Source: Neelides folsomi
Taxonomy: Eukaryota; Arthropoda; Collembola; Neelipleona; Neelidae
NCBI GenBank assembly: GCA_034687125.1
Contig: JAQGBZ010000004.1
Span: 124,001 to 188,000 of the forward strand
Reading direction: 5' to 3'
DNA: 64,000 bases
The position numbers were made by a program, and so were the translations under genes. The notes beneath the pieces are model-generated. The model saw nothing but the letters and a program-made list of their open reading frames with translations. It was not told where the DNA came from and did no database searches. Below, in pieces: positions 1-10,103 of the stretch. The stretch's first letter is position 1, and the number at the start of each line of letters is the position of its first letter.

Positions 1-301
1 ACTTAATAAATAAAAGTAACAGTATGATACTTTAACACAGGATCCCTATTCCCATCACTTTCGGTTTTGTAATTGACTTTCAGCGTCGATTGCTCTCCGG
101 TGGACAATTGGGGAATAGGGCTCATAAGGTTCCGCTATGCTTGATATAAATAACAATATTAACCTAGCCTAACAAAGTACGTAATAATTTAAGGGTTAAA
201 TGTTTTAACAAAAACACAACGGTTACTGAAAACTGAAAAAGTTTTATTCATTTTAATTTTTAAGCTATACGAGGGATGAATGTTAAATAAGAAAGATATA
301 G

Positions 302-429
302 GCTTCCACTTAATAAGTAAACATAGGGAGTATCAAACTATGCGAAAAATAACAAAAATTTCTATGGATTTCCATATCATTTTCAATATCCCTATGCTTA
401 CTTATTAAGTGGAAACATTAAGTGGAAGC
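302..429. repeat. Short inverted repeat (foldback/MITE-like)
   Basis: The left arm TTCCACTTAATAAGTAAACA continuing into TAGGGA is answered on the right by CCCTATGCTTACTTATTAAG followed by TGGAA, an imperfect inverted repeat with about 25-bp arms. A second partial copy of the right arm (ATTAAGTGGAAGC) follows directly. No clear target-site duplication was found, so this may be a small non-autonomous transposon or only a foldback sequence. Confidence 0.55.
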
Positions 430-1530
430 ATATTCAAAGAATGAGCTCCCCATACAAAGTCAATATTAAAATAAGTACATACTGTACATAAATTTAATTA
501 AATAAATTAGATACATTTATTTGCCTTTACGATGATCCACATTATGTAAATCTCTTAAGCTGAATCTGAACAAGTGTCTTATTTAATGCATTGATCGCAT
601 CATCTTATATAATTATGTATGAACCAAAAGTCATGTTGAGTGATTGCATACTGATTATAATTATATCATGATTTAAAAGTTATTATTTTGCCAGACAATT
701 TAACGAATACATACATATAGTGGAGATTAAATCTGAGAGAACATTGTGATAAGATGACGAGAGAAACAAGGTATAAGTGTATGTGTATGTAAATATATTA
801 TCAATTAATAAAGTGAATATCGAATATAAAAGATATTATTACATTCATGTATCTTAACCAATTACTTAATTTATACGCACCACTAAATTGATAATTAAGT
901 TGATAATTTTAAGCAATAATAACGTTATTAAAGCAATATAGTTAATATGTGTCTTATTGCATGATACATTATGTATGCAATACCTTCTTATACCCGAACT
1001 TATACCCATTGTATAGATAACTATTATTATCTATAATTATAATCATGATTAATAACATGTGTACTAAATAAAATTGAACAATAAATTGTTACAAAGTTGA
1101 ATATTTAGTTTTTAGTTTCGGAAATTTATTTTATTCATAAAATGCATAAAGGCAGAAAACATTAAGCGCTGGAATTAAATTTCATTGTTCTATCTCTAAA
1201 TCATAAGGACGGCAAATTGTTAAGAATTGAGATTTATGAGTTTAAAATTAGGGCAATTAGACTGATCTTTCCATTTTATCCCTGATCATGAAATACTTAT
1301 TTAAAACATTTCGTAAAGCCTTTGTTAATTTTTTTTACTTTGATCTTTGAATGGAGATTCATTTGAAAATAATTGGCAATTTAACTATAAATAATAAACC
1401 AGTTAACTGACCAACTGCCTTTGAGTGATGAATATAATTTACATGCATAATCAAAACTAGATAAATAATAACAAAGAAGCGACAAATGGCAAATATCATT
1501 AATAATCATACAAGGTTTTTTACTTAACTG

Positions 1531-2354
1531 CAGAGAACGAAAATATGGTCAGATTTCCTATGATACAATGTAAATCAGCTCAGATTGGGATCTGAGCTAA
1601 TTCAGCTCAGATATTTCAGCTCAGATTAATAACGTCAGCTCGGATTGAGAAATAAAATAAAAGTTTTCTTAAATTTATAAATGTTTATTTATAGTGGACT
1701 ATATAGGGAGACTCAAATCAATTAATATTATAGCGAAGGGACGAGTTAGCCTATTTTAAGAAAAAGACGGCCTAGGAGGTTTAAATGACTAATTAATTAG
1801 CGATCATTAAATCAGAAGATTAATTGTCTTAATTGAAAATATCAAAACATTTTCACAATCCACATCTTCGAACCTCCACACCCGAAATCATTCAAGTGGC
1901 TTATTAAAAAGTAAAAGCAAACAAATTTCGACATTTGCGATAAGTTGTAGGAAGCTCAATCAATATATTTGCAACATATTATATTATACATTTTTGTATC
2001 ATGGGATGTAATATTTATATTGGAAAATGTAAAAACGTTTTCTCTTATAGTGAAAGGATGGTATATAGAATCAATATATACTCAATATAATAAATAAATA
2101 TACATATAAGTATATAAATAATAAGTATACATATACATAGGTATATAAATTTATATAAATATACACATATAGGCAAGGATAATAGAAGAAAGATGTAGAT
2201 ATATACATTATTAGCTCCGCCCTTGCTCCTCCCACTCCTATCTGCCAAAGTTATAAAATTCCAATCTGAGCTGAGGTAAGAGATGAACTTAATGTTAAAT
2301 CCCTATCTTAATTCAAAAAATATCGTTTTAGGCCAGATTACTTTTCGTTCTCTG
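1531..2354. mobile_element. Putative non-autonomous DNA transposon, CAGAGAACG termini
   Basis: The left end CAGAGAACGAAAATATGGTC is matched by the reverse complement of the right end (CAGAGAACGAAAAGTAATCT). A subterminal motif TCAGCTCAGATT is tandemly arranged inside the left end and appears inverted near 2251-2265. The interior is AT-rich with no transposase. I could not find a convincing target-site duplication. The CAGAG start would suit a hAT-type element, but that is inference. Confidence 0.5.
1573..1650. repeat. Degenerate tandem repeat of TCAGCTCAGATT
   Basis: Four to five copies of a 12-bp unit (TCAGCTCAGATT and variants such as TCAGCTCGGATT) occur within about 75 bp, one of them in inverted orientation (ATCTGAGCT). 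They lie just inside the left end of the 1531-2354 element, where many DNA transposons carry subterminal transposase-binding repeats. Confidence 0.6.
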
Positions 2355-2570
2355 TGTCATTTAAGTTAAACGACAATGTTAGGACTTATGTTTAATAAAT
2401 AAATTTACTATTTATTTTAGCAAGAAAAGAATCTACTTAAATATAATACATAATACATGTGAGTTTGTACATATTATATGATATGTTAAAAATAAATAAA
2501 AAAATACATTATAAGCTATTATATAAAATATAATATATATATCTTACCTACTCTAATATATGTATGGTTC

Positions 2571-2944
2571 GGCTGAGTTATCGTTTTCTGGCTGGGATTT
2601 CCGGCAAATTTAGGTAGTTGCCGTGACGGCATCTGTCTTCAGTATTAAAGTTATTCAATTTTATTTGTTTATGATTAATTTAGGATAGGTTAGGTTAGTA
2701 TTGATGGGAATTACGACTTTAGTTCTTTTTACCTAACCTAACATAACATAATATAAATGAAATAAATCGAATCGTGGTAGTTGCCATTAAAGTGTACCTA
2801 GTGCCGTTGCGGTAGCTACCGTGACGGAATTTGCCTAAATGTTCGACGGTAGTTGCCGTTACGGCACCCGGCAATTGCCGTAATTTATATCTTCCAACTA
2901 CCTGAATTTGCCGGAAATCTAAGCCAGAAAACGATAACTCAGCC
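2571..2944. mobile_element. MITE with about 50-bp TIRs and 9-bp target-site duplication
   Basis: The left end GGCTGAGTTATCGTTTTCTG is the reverse complement of the right end, and the match runs about 50 bp with two or three mismatches. Both flanks carry the same 9-mer GTATGGTTC (2562-2570 and 2945-2953), a perfect target-site duplication. Long TIRs with a 9-bp duplication are typical of Mutator-like (MULE) elements; the family assignment is inference. The interior has repeated GGTAGTTGCCGTGACGGCA-like blocks and an inner inverted repeat built on TAGGTTAGGT. No transposase is encoded, so the 374-bp element is non-autonomous. Confidence 0.8.
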
Positions 2945-4878
2945 GTATGGTTCATAATATAATGTACGTATATGTAATACACATACCTACATACGGATAC
3001 ATACAGTAGTATGAAAACAAGATTAAAAACTTCATCGCTTTCAATTTTCAAGATCACCCATTTTTATGCCTATGCCTAATTGATATTTTACTCTACATAA
3101 AATAACTATGTATAAAATACTAATACATAAGTATAAGTATATTTAATTTACGCACATATACGAAATATGTTGAACTATTTATTTATACCCATTTAAAAAC
3201 TTTTATAACTTTTTATAGTTATATGGTATTTGCTCTCGATACAGTCAGCTTTATCTTGTGTGATTGATAGCCACATTAACTTAACTGTTCCATTATCTTT
3301 AAATTCATTAAGGTCAACTATCCAAAAATAAATTCAAAGAAAGCAAAAAAAAACATTAAATTGGATCAAGGGATGAATGAATTAAAATAATAAAATTCAA
3401 TGAAGAAATAAAAAGCGTATTTTATAAAAGAATCATGAGAAATTTAGTGCAAGAAATTATTTTAATAAAAATAAATGTTTAAAAACAATATTAATTCACT
3501 GTAGAATACGTGAATACAAAATAAGCAATGAAGGTGAGTTATGAAATAAATGCATATAATAATGCTCCTACGTAAGAAATATCCCATTATATAAAGTTAT
3601 AAAGATTTGCCCACTTAGGCATTATTATGATTATGCAAAATGAACATGGCTAGTTTGATCTCGAAGTTTAAACTAAGGGTAATTTGTTTAGAGTTCATTT
3701 GTTTGCAAAGTCAAATAAGGTCTCTTCGGCCACTCTCAAGCTATTGAAATTAAGTATGTGTTGAAGTGTAGTTCAGACACATTATAAAGGTCTTAATGTA
3801 AGAGTAAACCTATGTCAAGTAAAGTAATCTATGAATGCTCATATTTAATATGTACAAAACATTATGAGTGTGGTTGGAAACATTACATGGTTGGACCTGG
3901 CGTTGGTTATGGACGGAATAAAATGAATCTCTATTAGAAGAATTGAGGTTGGGAGAGTCATTGAGATACCAGTCGTGGTGATGAATGAATAATATTGGTT
4001 AGATGTAAATGCTCACAGAACCATCAGAGTCCGTTTCTCTGTTGAGGTCTGAGGATGTGAGGAAGTGAATCCCATCCAACTCCACGTCTTTAATCTCCAT
4101 CCCTTTCCTTCAAAGGGCCAACACTTAAAACGACCATTTTTATACAGAGACCTTAGTGCATTTTTATACAAAGGCCTTAGATTTGCATTTTCATATGCAA
4201 GTTCTTAATTGGGAATCTTTATCTAATACAATATTGTAAGGTATATTGTATAACCTGTTTTAATTTCTCATTATAAACCTCTGAACGTCGAAAACAAGAC
4301 TTATTGAGCTTGCACTTTGCATTCCTTATCGTGTTTTGATCTTATTTTCCAATCTTCCATTTTGTCTAGCTAACCATTTGTGGTTTGGGAATTTTATAAA
4401 TATTTTGATTTATCGTTTGACTCCTACATACAAATACATCTTCCCATGATTCATTATCACACTGACCACTCCACAGATTTAAAAGGTTCGCCAATATCTT
4501 TAATATTCAGTTTAGCAGCTTAACAGCAACAGCCCACACCAAGTTCTTCATGTTCATTTAAACCAAAGTGTATTAACTCCACAATTTAAATAATAAAATA
4601 ACGTGTTATTAAAGTTAATATCAGTGAAGTGTATTAGACAGTCTTACTAAATTACAAGTCGTTAACAAAATACTAAATTACTTCTGTACACTGAGAACTT
4701 TTCATTTTAAATTAAATTATTATTATAAATCAAAAACTCACAAAATTAATTTTTGAACAATTGTGATTGTGTTGATCTTATAAGCAGCAAAAACAGCAAA
4801 AACAAAACAAAGTTTAATTGGTTAGTTGGTTATATAATAACACTAAAGTTGATACAAACTATAAGATCTTCATTTGAC

Positions 4879-4890
4879 ATTGACGTCAAT
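4879..4890. promoter_or_regulatory. Palindromic CRE-like site ATTGACGTCAAT
   Basis: A perfect 12-bp palindrome contains the full cAMP-response element core TGACGTCA. It lies 67 bp upstream of the Kir start codon. CREB/ATF-family bZIP proteins bind this core in animals; whether it is used here is inference, and it may be inside the transcribed 5' UTR. Confidence 0.45.
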
Positions 4891-4956
4891 CAACGAGCAA
4901 GTTTTATCTGGATTTAATTCTTTGAGTTAAGGTGTGTATGTGTAAGGGAAAAAAGA

Positions 4957-7900
4957 ATGCCATATAAAATGAGAGGATCCAAAAGTAATGGTGACATTGA
5001 GAATGGCAATGCAGGAGATGTTTGGAGGCCCAACGTAAATGAAGGAACAGAAGGAACCAAATTGCTTGAAAAATCTCAACCAAATTCTCTCATAGATCCT
5101 CAAATTGTTCCACCAAGGGGACTTGACCCGATTTTACTTAACGGCGGAGCAAAAGGTCAACCAGACCAACCTGGAATTGCAGAGGCTGATGATCGGAGAC
5201 CTTGTTCTTCTTCAGGAAGTCCGACCTCTGAACCAGACACGCCCTCGTTTTTTAAACATGAAGTTTCATACAACGGGATTTCTCTTGTTCATGGACACAG
5301 TCGGGTTTTATCATGCCCGGAATCTCCGAAACTCCCGCGACGAAGACTCGGACAGAGAGATAAAGGGAGCGGGAAATACGGGCGTCAGAGACGACGCGTC
5401 GTTTTTAAAAATGGGGAATGCAATGTTCATTTGACGAATATTTCTAAAAGAAAACGACGGTACCTGGCTGATATCTTCACGACCCTTGTGGACATCCAGT
5501 GGAGATGGACCATTTTGATCTTCACTGCGAGCTTCATCCTCAGTTGGCTCATCTTTGCCATGGTTTGGTGGATGATCGCTTTCACTCATGGAGACCTTGA
5601 ACTCAATCATCTTCCTGACAAGCAGGAGGAGTCAGGTCAAATATTCTTTATTTTATTAACCTTGAAGTTAATTAGATTAAATAGTGTAGTGTAACAGGTA
5701 CTAATTTGGAATAGTTTCAAGGTAATAAAACCTATAAAGAATGACCGATTTAAATATTTTACATGCTCTCGGTTAATCATGCAACGTTATAAATTATATA
5801 ACTTGATTCAAACAGACTTCATGTTACATTACTTTTTTTTATTTTGTAGAGTATAAAACCAAAATTCTTAATTTCAATTTCAAAATATTGTATAACAAAA
5901 CTTAACCAAACCACATTAGATAATTAGTGTCAGTGCTTTCATTTAGTTCTTTTTCTTTTCAATTTTTAATGTTTAGAATTGTCCTAATTAAATTGACAAT
6001 GATTATAATTTTAAAGTGGTGAATATGATGAATAATTTACGTATTTAATTTTGTAGAATGGAAGCCCTGCATTGGAAATTTTTTCAGCTTCACCAGCGCA
6101 TTTTTATGTAATTGGTATTGCATGTTATTTTACCTTTGATTTATTAAACGTACTTATAACAAAGATTTTTCTTTTCAGCTTTTCAATTGTTAGCTCTAAT
6201 AATATTTTTGTCAATGTAGTTTCAATTGAGACCCAACATACAATTGGTTATGGTTCCCGCTATACAACAGAAGGTATGATTCGTCAATTATGCGTACTTT
6301 TTCTATTATTATATTTTGTGATACCTTTCATAGTACAGGTATGTATTATGAATACTATGAAAGAAATGTACATATGTATTAGGCAATAAGCAATATTAAA
6401 TTTACAGTTAAAATTGTTAAAATATTAGTAGATACTAGATAGGATAAGGACTTTAATGTTTATGTATATAAAAATATTTCAATATTTCGCTGATATATTT
6501 AGGTATGTATATTCTTTATTTGTCGTTTGTTCTTTGATGGCTTTAGTCGAAAAGGAAAGTTATTATCCTAATTAATCTAAAGGGACATGTAGAGAATGAG
6601 TTGATGTGTCAAAAGGAAATTTTGCAAGGGAACTCTTAATGATGCCTATTATTTCTTACAATTAGAGTGTCCGGAAGCTATTTTCGTCATGTGCATTCAA
6701 AGCATTCTCGGAGTCATGATTCAGGTAAATATAATTACTTAAACTACTTCTAAAATAATTGTATGTTTATTACGAAGCTTTATAATTTGTATGCTAGTCA
6801 AATCTTCATGATTAAATTGTCGATCTCAACTCTGTACACATACTGTAGATAACAACATTATTATACAAATTATATTTATCGTATCTCACTTTTAAAAGAA
6901 AGGTCTAAAATTATCCGATGATAACAGCTAAACAATATAATTAATAAAGTAATGAAAACAACCCCAATCACTCTTTTATTTCTTTAAATTTTAAATTCTA
7001 TTCATTTTTGTCAGAATTGATTTTATAAACCTTCACTTTTAATAATAATAAAATCTACTTCGAAAACAAATAGCAAATAATTGAATAAAATTATACATAC
7101 TTACATTTAGTATTTGTATTTTATCTGAATATGTTTTTTTTGATTTCAGGCCTTCATGGTGGGAGTCGTCTTTAGGTATCAATTCTTTCTTATCTGATAC
7201 TAAATAAATATAAATATAATAAATTACTAAATTAAAAAAATAATTAAATGATAGCAAAGATTTAAAATATTTAATTGTTATTAAAGCAAAATGAGCAGAC
7301 CCAAGAAACGGAATCAAACTCTGATGTTTAGCAAATACGGAGCAATCTGTCAGAGAGACGGAGAGCTTTGTCTCATGTTCAGAGTGGGCGACATGAGAAA
7401 ATCCCACATCATCGCAGCTTCCGTTCGAGCTCAATTGATTCGCAAACGAGAAACCAACGAAGGCGAATCACTCCAATTTTACCAATATGAAATGAAAGTC
7501 GGAGTTGACAGTGAACAATCAAACATTTTCTTTATATGGCCAATGATCGTGGTCCATAAAATGGACAAAGAAAGCCCTCTGTATGGAATGTCCGCTGAGG
7601 AACTTTTAAGAGAGAAATTCGAAATTGTTCTTATTTTGGAAGGTGTGAACGAAGCAACGGGAGCAACCACTCAAGCAAGGTCAAAAAACACTCTCACCAA
7701 CTTTGTTATTACTTTTATCAATAATGGGATAAAGAAGGAGATAATATTGAAAACGATTCAATGCTGTTAAATAGTAAAGTTTTGGTTCTCTTTAAAGGTC
7801 GTCTTACTTGCCCTCAGAAATCCGATGGGGTCATCGGTTTGAACCTCTTGTCGGCTTTAGTAAAGACTTGGGAGAATATGTCGTCGACTATAGTTTCTTC

Positions 7901-8154
7901 AACAAGACATATGAGATTGATACGCCTTTATGCTCCTCAAAGAATCTGGACGAGTTGAGAGAAATTCAAAAAGAGATGAAGAGACAAGGTTTTTAAATAC
8001 ATATTTAAATAATTCAAAAATTCAATATCTTTTCCTTACATTTCCCATAATGAAATTCTCTTCTATAAAAAAGTATATTTTATTCACTTTGTATTTTTTA
8101 GCCTTTCAACAAAGAAATGGAAGAGAATTGCCAAAAATGATTCGCTGTGAATGA
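4957..8154 (+). CDS. Irk: Inwardly rectifying potassium channel (Kir/Irk)
   Basis: Plasma-membrane K+ channel subunit, expected to tetramerise and set resting potential or epithelial K+ flux. Exons 4957-5635, 6057-6107, 6220-6273, 6666-6724, 7150-7175, 7287-7679, 7798-7988 and 8102-8154 join in frame (501 aa). An N-terminal tail of about 150 residues with no recognised domain precedes the Kir-type CNVHLTNISKRKRRYLADIFTTL start; the first helix M1 is at about 183-208. The selectivity filter TIGYG (about 251-255) is flanked by the two extracellular cysteines of the family (KPCIG and EECPEA). M2 ends VGVVFSKMSRPKKR, followed by the PIP2-binding cytoplasmic core (VGDMRKSHIIAASVRAQ, FVIL-type EGVNEATG, SSYLPSEIRWGHRFEP). 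The sequence is close to insect Irk1/2. The pore-lining rectification position in M2 is Gln. If intron 7 is retained the protein stops at 7996. Confidence 0.95.
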
Positions 8155-8361
8155 TGATGTGTGATTCGAAATATGAAGTAAAATAATTATCATATTGAGA
8201 TTTCATTTACCTTTCAAAGTGATCGATTTAGGGACCAATTAATATATTAAATAATGCATTATTAATAGTATATAAGACCAATTAAGAATTATTAATATTT
8301 ATAAAACATAATATATAAAATATGTAAATATCAGATATAAACCTTATATGTAAACTTTGAC

Positions 8362-8367
8362 AATAAA
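8362..8367 (+). terminator. Candidate poly(A) signal of the Kir gene
   Basis: AATAAA lies 208 bp after the Kir stop codon, with T/G-poor AT-rich sequence following. It is the first consensus hexamer downstream that I noticed. In sequence this AT-rich such hexamers also occur by chance. Confidence 0.4.
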
Positions 8368-8663
8368 CTGACAAATAAACTTTTAAAGCTTTTAACATTA
8401 GTTTAAAATAGTTATTTATTCAAATTAACCGAAGATCTTATTCAAAATCAAGCAGATCTCCTATATCTAACATCAATGTTTTTTTAAATAAATAATTCCA
8501 TATCGAATACCAATAAGTACATACCATATAAAAAGTGCACTATATTTAAGTCTCATGTTAAATGTACCAGACTTTGTCCCTTATTATCTCTTAAATTAAT
8601 TAACGAATCTCCCTATGTAACATAGTCTCCAGATACACATACACAACACATTATAACACAATA

Positions 8664-9232
8664 CAGGGAGGACCATAAGTAACTTTCTTTTTTAATCTTA
8701 TTGTATCTCTTTTAATCATTAACCAATTTTTCTAACATTTGGCAATGGTAATGCTTATATATTATATAATATATTCAGTAATATTATTTTGTCACTTGAA
8801 TTCCATCGGCTTCGAGGCAGCGCTGCAAACGCAAACAAACGACAGCTTCACATCCACGTTTGCAACCTGAGCTTCTGCAAACGCTTGGACTATTCCAGCC
8901 TGATTTCATCAAGTGTTGATGGAATCTTGGCGTAAACCTTGCTTTTGACTAAACCCCATAAAAAGAAGTCCAAGGGAGTGAGATCTGGAAAGCGTCGAGG
9001 CCATTGAAAAGCGCCTCGTCGGGCTTCGTCCTACCTTTGGGTTCAAAGTTAGCGCTTTCTCACAGAAAAGTAGCTGTCGTTTATTTACGGTTTGACCATA
9101 TCAGTTTTTAGTTTGCTTCATAGTAGAGGGATATATTTAAGATCAATCGCCGTTGTTTAAAGATTTTTATCTTTAATCACATTAAGATGGTTATCCATTT
9201 AAAAAAAGAAAGATACTTATGTGTACTCCCTG
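8664..9232. mobile_element. Deleted mariner/Tc1-like element with TA duplication
   Basis: The left end CAGGGAGGACCATAAGTAAC and the reverse complement of the right end (CAGGGAGTACACATAAGTAT) match over about 30 bp into a shared CTTTCTTTTTT stretch. TA dinucleotides flank both ends (8662-8663 and 9233-9234), as in all mariner/Tc1 insertions. At 569 bp it is under half the usual 1.3 kb. It keeps only the last part of a transposase on the minus strand. Confidence 0.85.
8792..9030 (-). pseudogene. Mariner-type transposase C-terminal fragment
   Basis: Read on the minus strand, this fragment gives FQWPRRFPDLTPLDFFLWG followed by VKSKVYAKIP, the block around the third catalytic Asp of IS630/Tc1/mariner transposases (SPDLTPLDFFLWG type). 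A stop codon (TAG at 8890-8892) interrupts it, and the expected C-terminal tail continues in another frame (VQAFAEAQVANVDV...) to a TGA at 8792-8794. The N-terminal DNA-binding region and first two catalytic residues are absent. It is a dead remnant. Confidence 0.8.
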
Positions 9233-9309
9233 TACATTTAATCCAAAGTTATCCTATACCATAATATTTATTTTTATGTTTTAAATACAAGTGAAAAGTG
9301 GTGGGAGTA

Positions 9310-9677
9310 CCGTAAAAATCCAATTAAAAGCAGGGTCAAAATAGTGAAAGGTCGTAATAAAAGCCGGGTTCGATTAGAAGCCGGGTATATATATATAATG
9401 ATATAAGCGAGAATAATTTAATTGGTGCATTCCAATTTTCACCCTGCCCTTCAAATATTAAATGATTTGCTAAATACCAATGAATATATCCATGAAAGTC
9501 ATGAAACAGAAGAAGAGGGCAAAGATGAGACAGAAAACAACGAAATTCTGTTAAAAATGACAGGAGATCTTGGCTCGAATTCTTCGCATTTTTAATAGAA
9601 GCCGGGTTCAATTAAAAGCCGGATCTAGGGGGTCTCATTTTTAATAGAAGCCAGGGCTTCTAATTGGATTTTTACGG
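9310..9677. mobile_element. CCGTA-type MITE (element A), TA duplication
   Basis: The ends CCGTAAAAATCCAATTAAAA and its inverse (…TCTAATTGGATTTTTACGG) form TIRs of about 22 bp, flanked by TA on both sides (9308-9309, 9678-9679). Inside each end are direct or inverted copies of a phrase like AAGCCGGGTTCGATTAGAAG, so the subterminal zones are repeat-built. The 368-bp element has no transposase. Element B at 43795-44361 has the same plan. The flanking TA suggests mobilisation by a Tc1/mariner/pogo-type transposase (inference). Confidence 0.75.
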
Positions 9678-10103
9678 TAATTCACAATTTCAAGATTAAT
9701 TTTTCTTTGAAGAAAATTCTCCTTTATTAATGAAATAATAAGCATTGAACTTATTAAACTGATAACCAAAATTATGAAAATTCCATATCAGACAATTCCA
9801 AAATAAACGCATTCATACACAAATAAATATTAAGTTTATTGCCGTTTATATTAAAAAAAAGTAAATGATAGTAAAAGGGAGATATATGTGACCTGCGCGA
9901 TTGAATAGAGTGTAGATTGTGAAGAGACGGCGTGGTTTCATCTCGTATCATTTTAGTTGGCTCAAGATCTTTCACCGAACCTCTGTTCCTCTTCCTTCCC
10001 TCTTCAAACACATTGGGAACGGCAAGTTCAGTTAACCCCTTCAGAGGAACTCACTTAAGAACCCAGAGCTTAAGATGTCGTTTAATTAATTGTAATTATT
10101 AAA

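Larger units (their letters stand above)
1..4956. other. Gene-poor AT-rich region upstream of the Kir channel
   Basis: I see no supportable coding exon here. Open frames in it are low-complexity, for example an Ile/Tyr-rich minus-strand frame at 2045-2248 created by TATA-rich repeats. The region holds three inverted-repeat elements (302-429, 1531-2354, 2571-2944) and probably the 5' UTR and promoter of the potassium channel gene near its right end. Non-coding 5' exons of that gene could lie here and would not be visible by eye. Confidence 0.6.
8155..10103. other. Spacer between the Kir and FGFR genes
   Basis: It contains the Kir 3' flank, a mariner remnant (8664-9232), a CCGTA-type MITE (9310-9677) and about 400 bp that should hold the FGFR promoter and 5' UTR. 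I see no other coding exon. Confidence 0.6.

Noticed and set aside
2045-2248. Minus-strand frame rich in Ile and Tyr
   Set aside because: Produced by TATA/TACATA microsatellite; no domain, no signals of a gene, inside a TIR element.
2683-2745. TAGGTTAGGT runs resembling the arthropod telomere repeat TTAGG
   Set aside because: Only two units on each arm, in inverted orientation inside a MITE; not an interstitial telomere array.
5311-5610. Long minus-strand frame opposite Kir exon 1
   Set aside because: Shadow of the well-supported Kir coding sequence on the plus strand.
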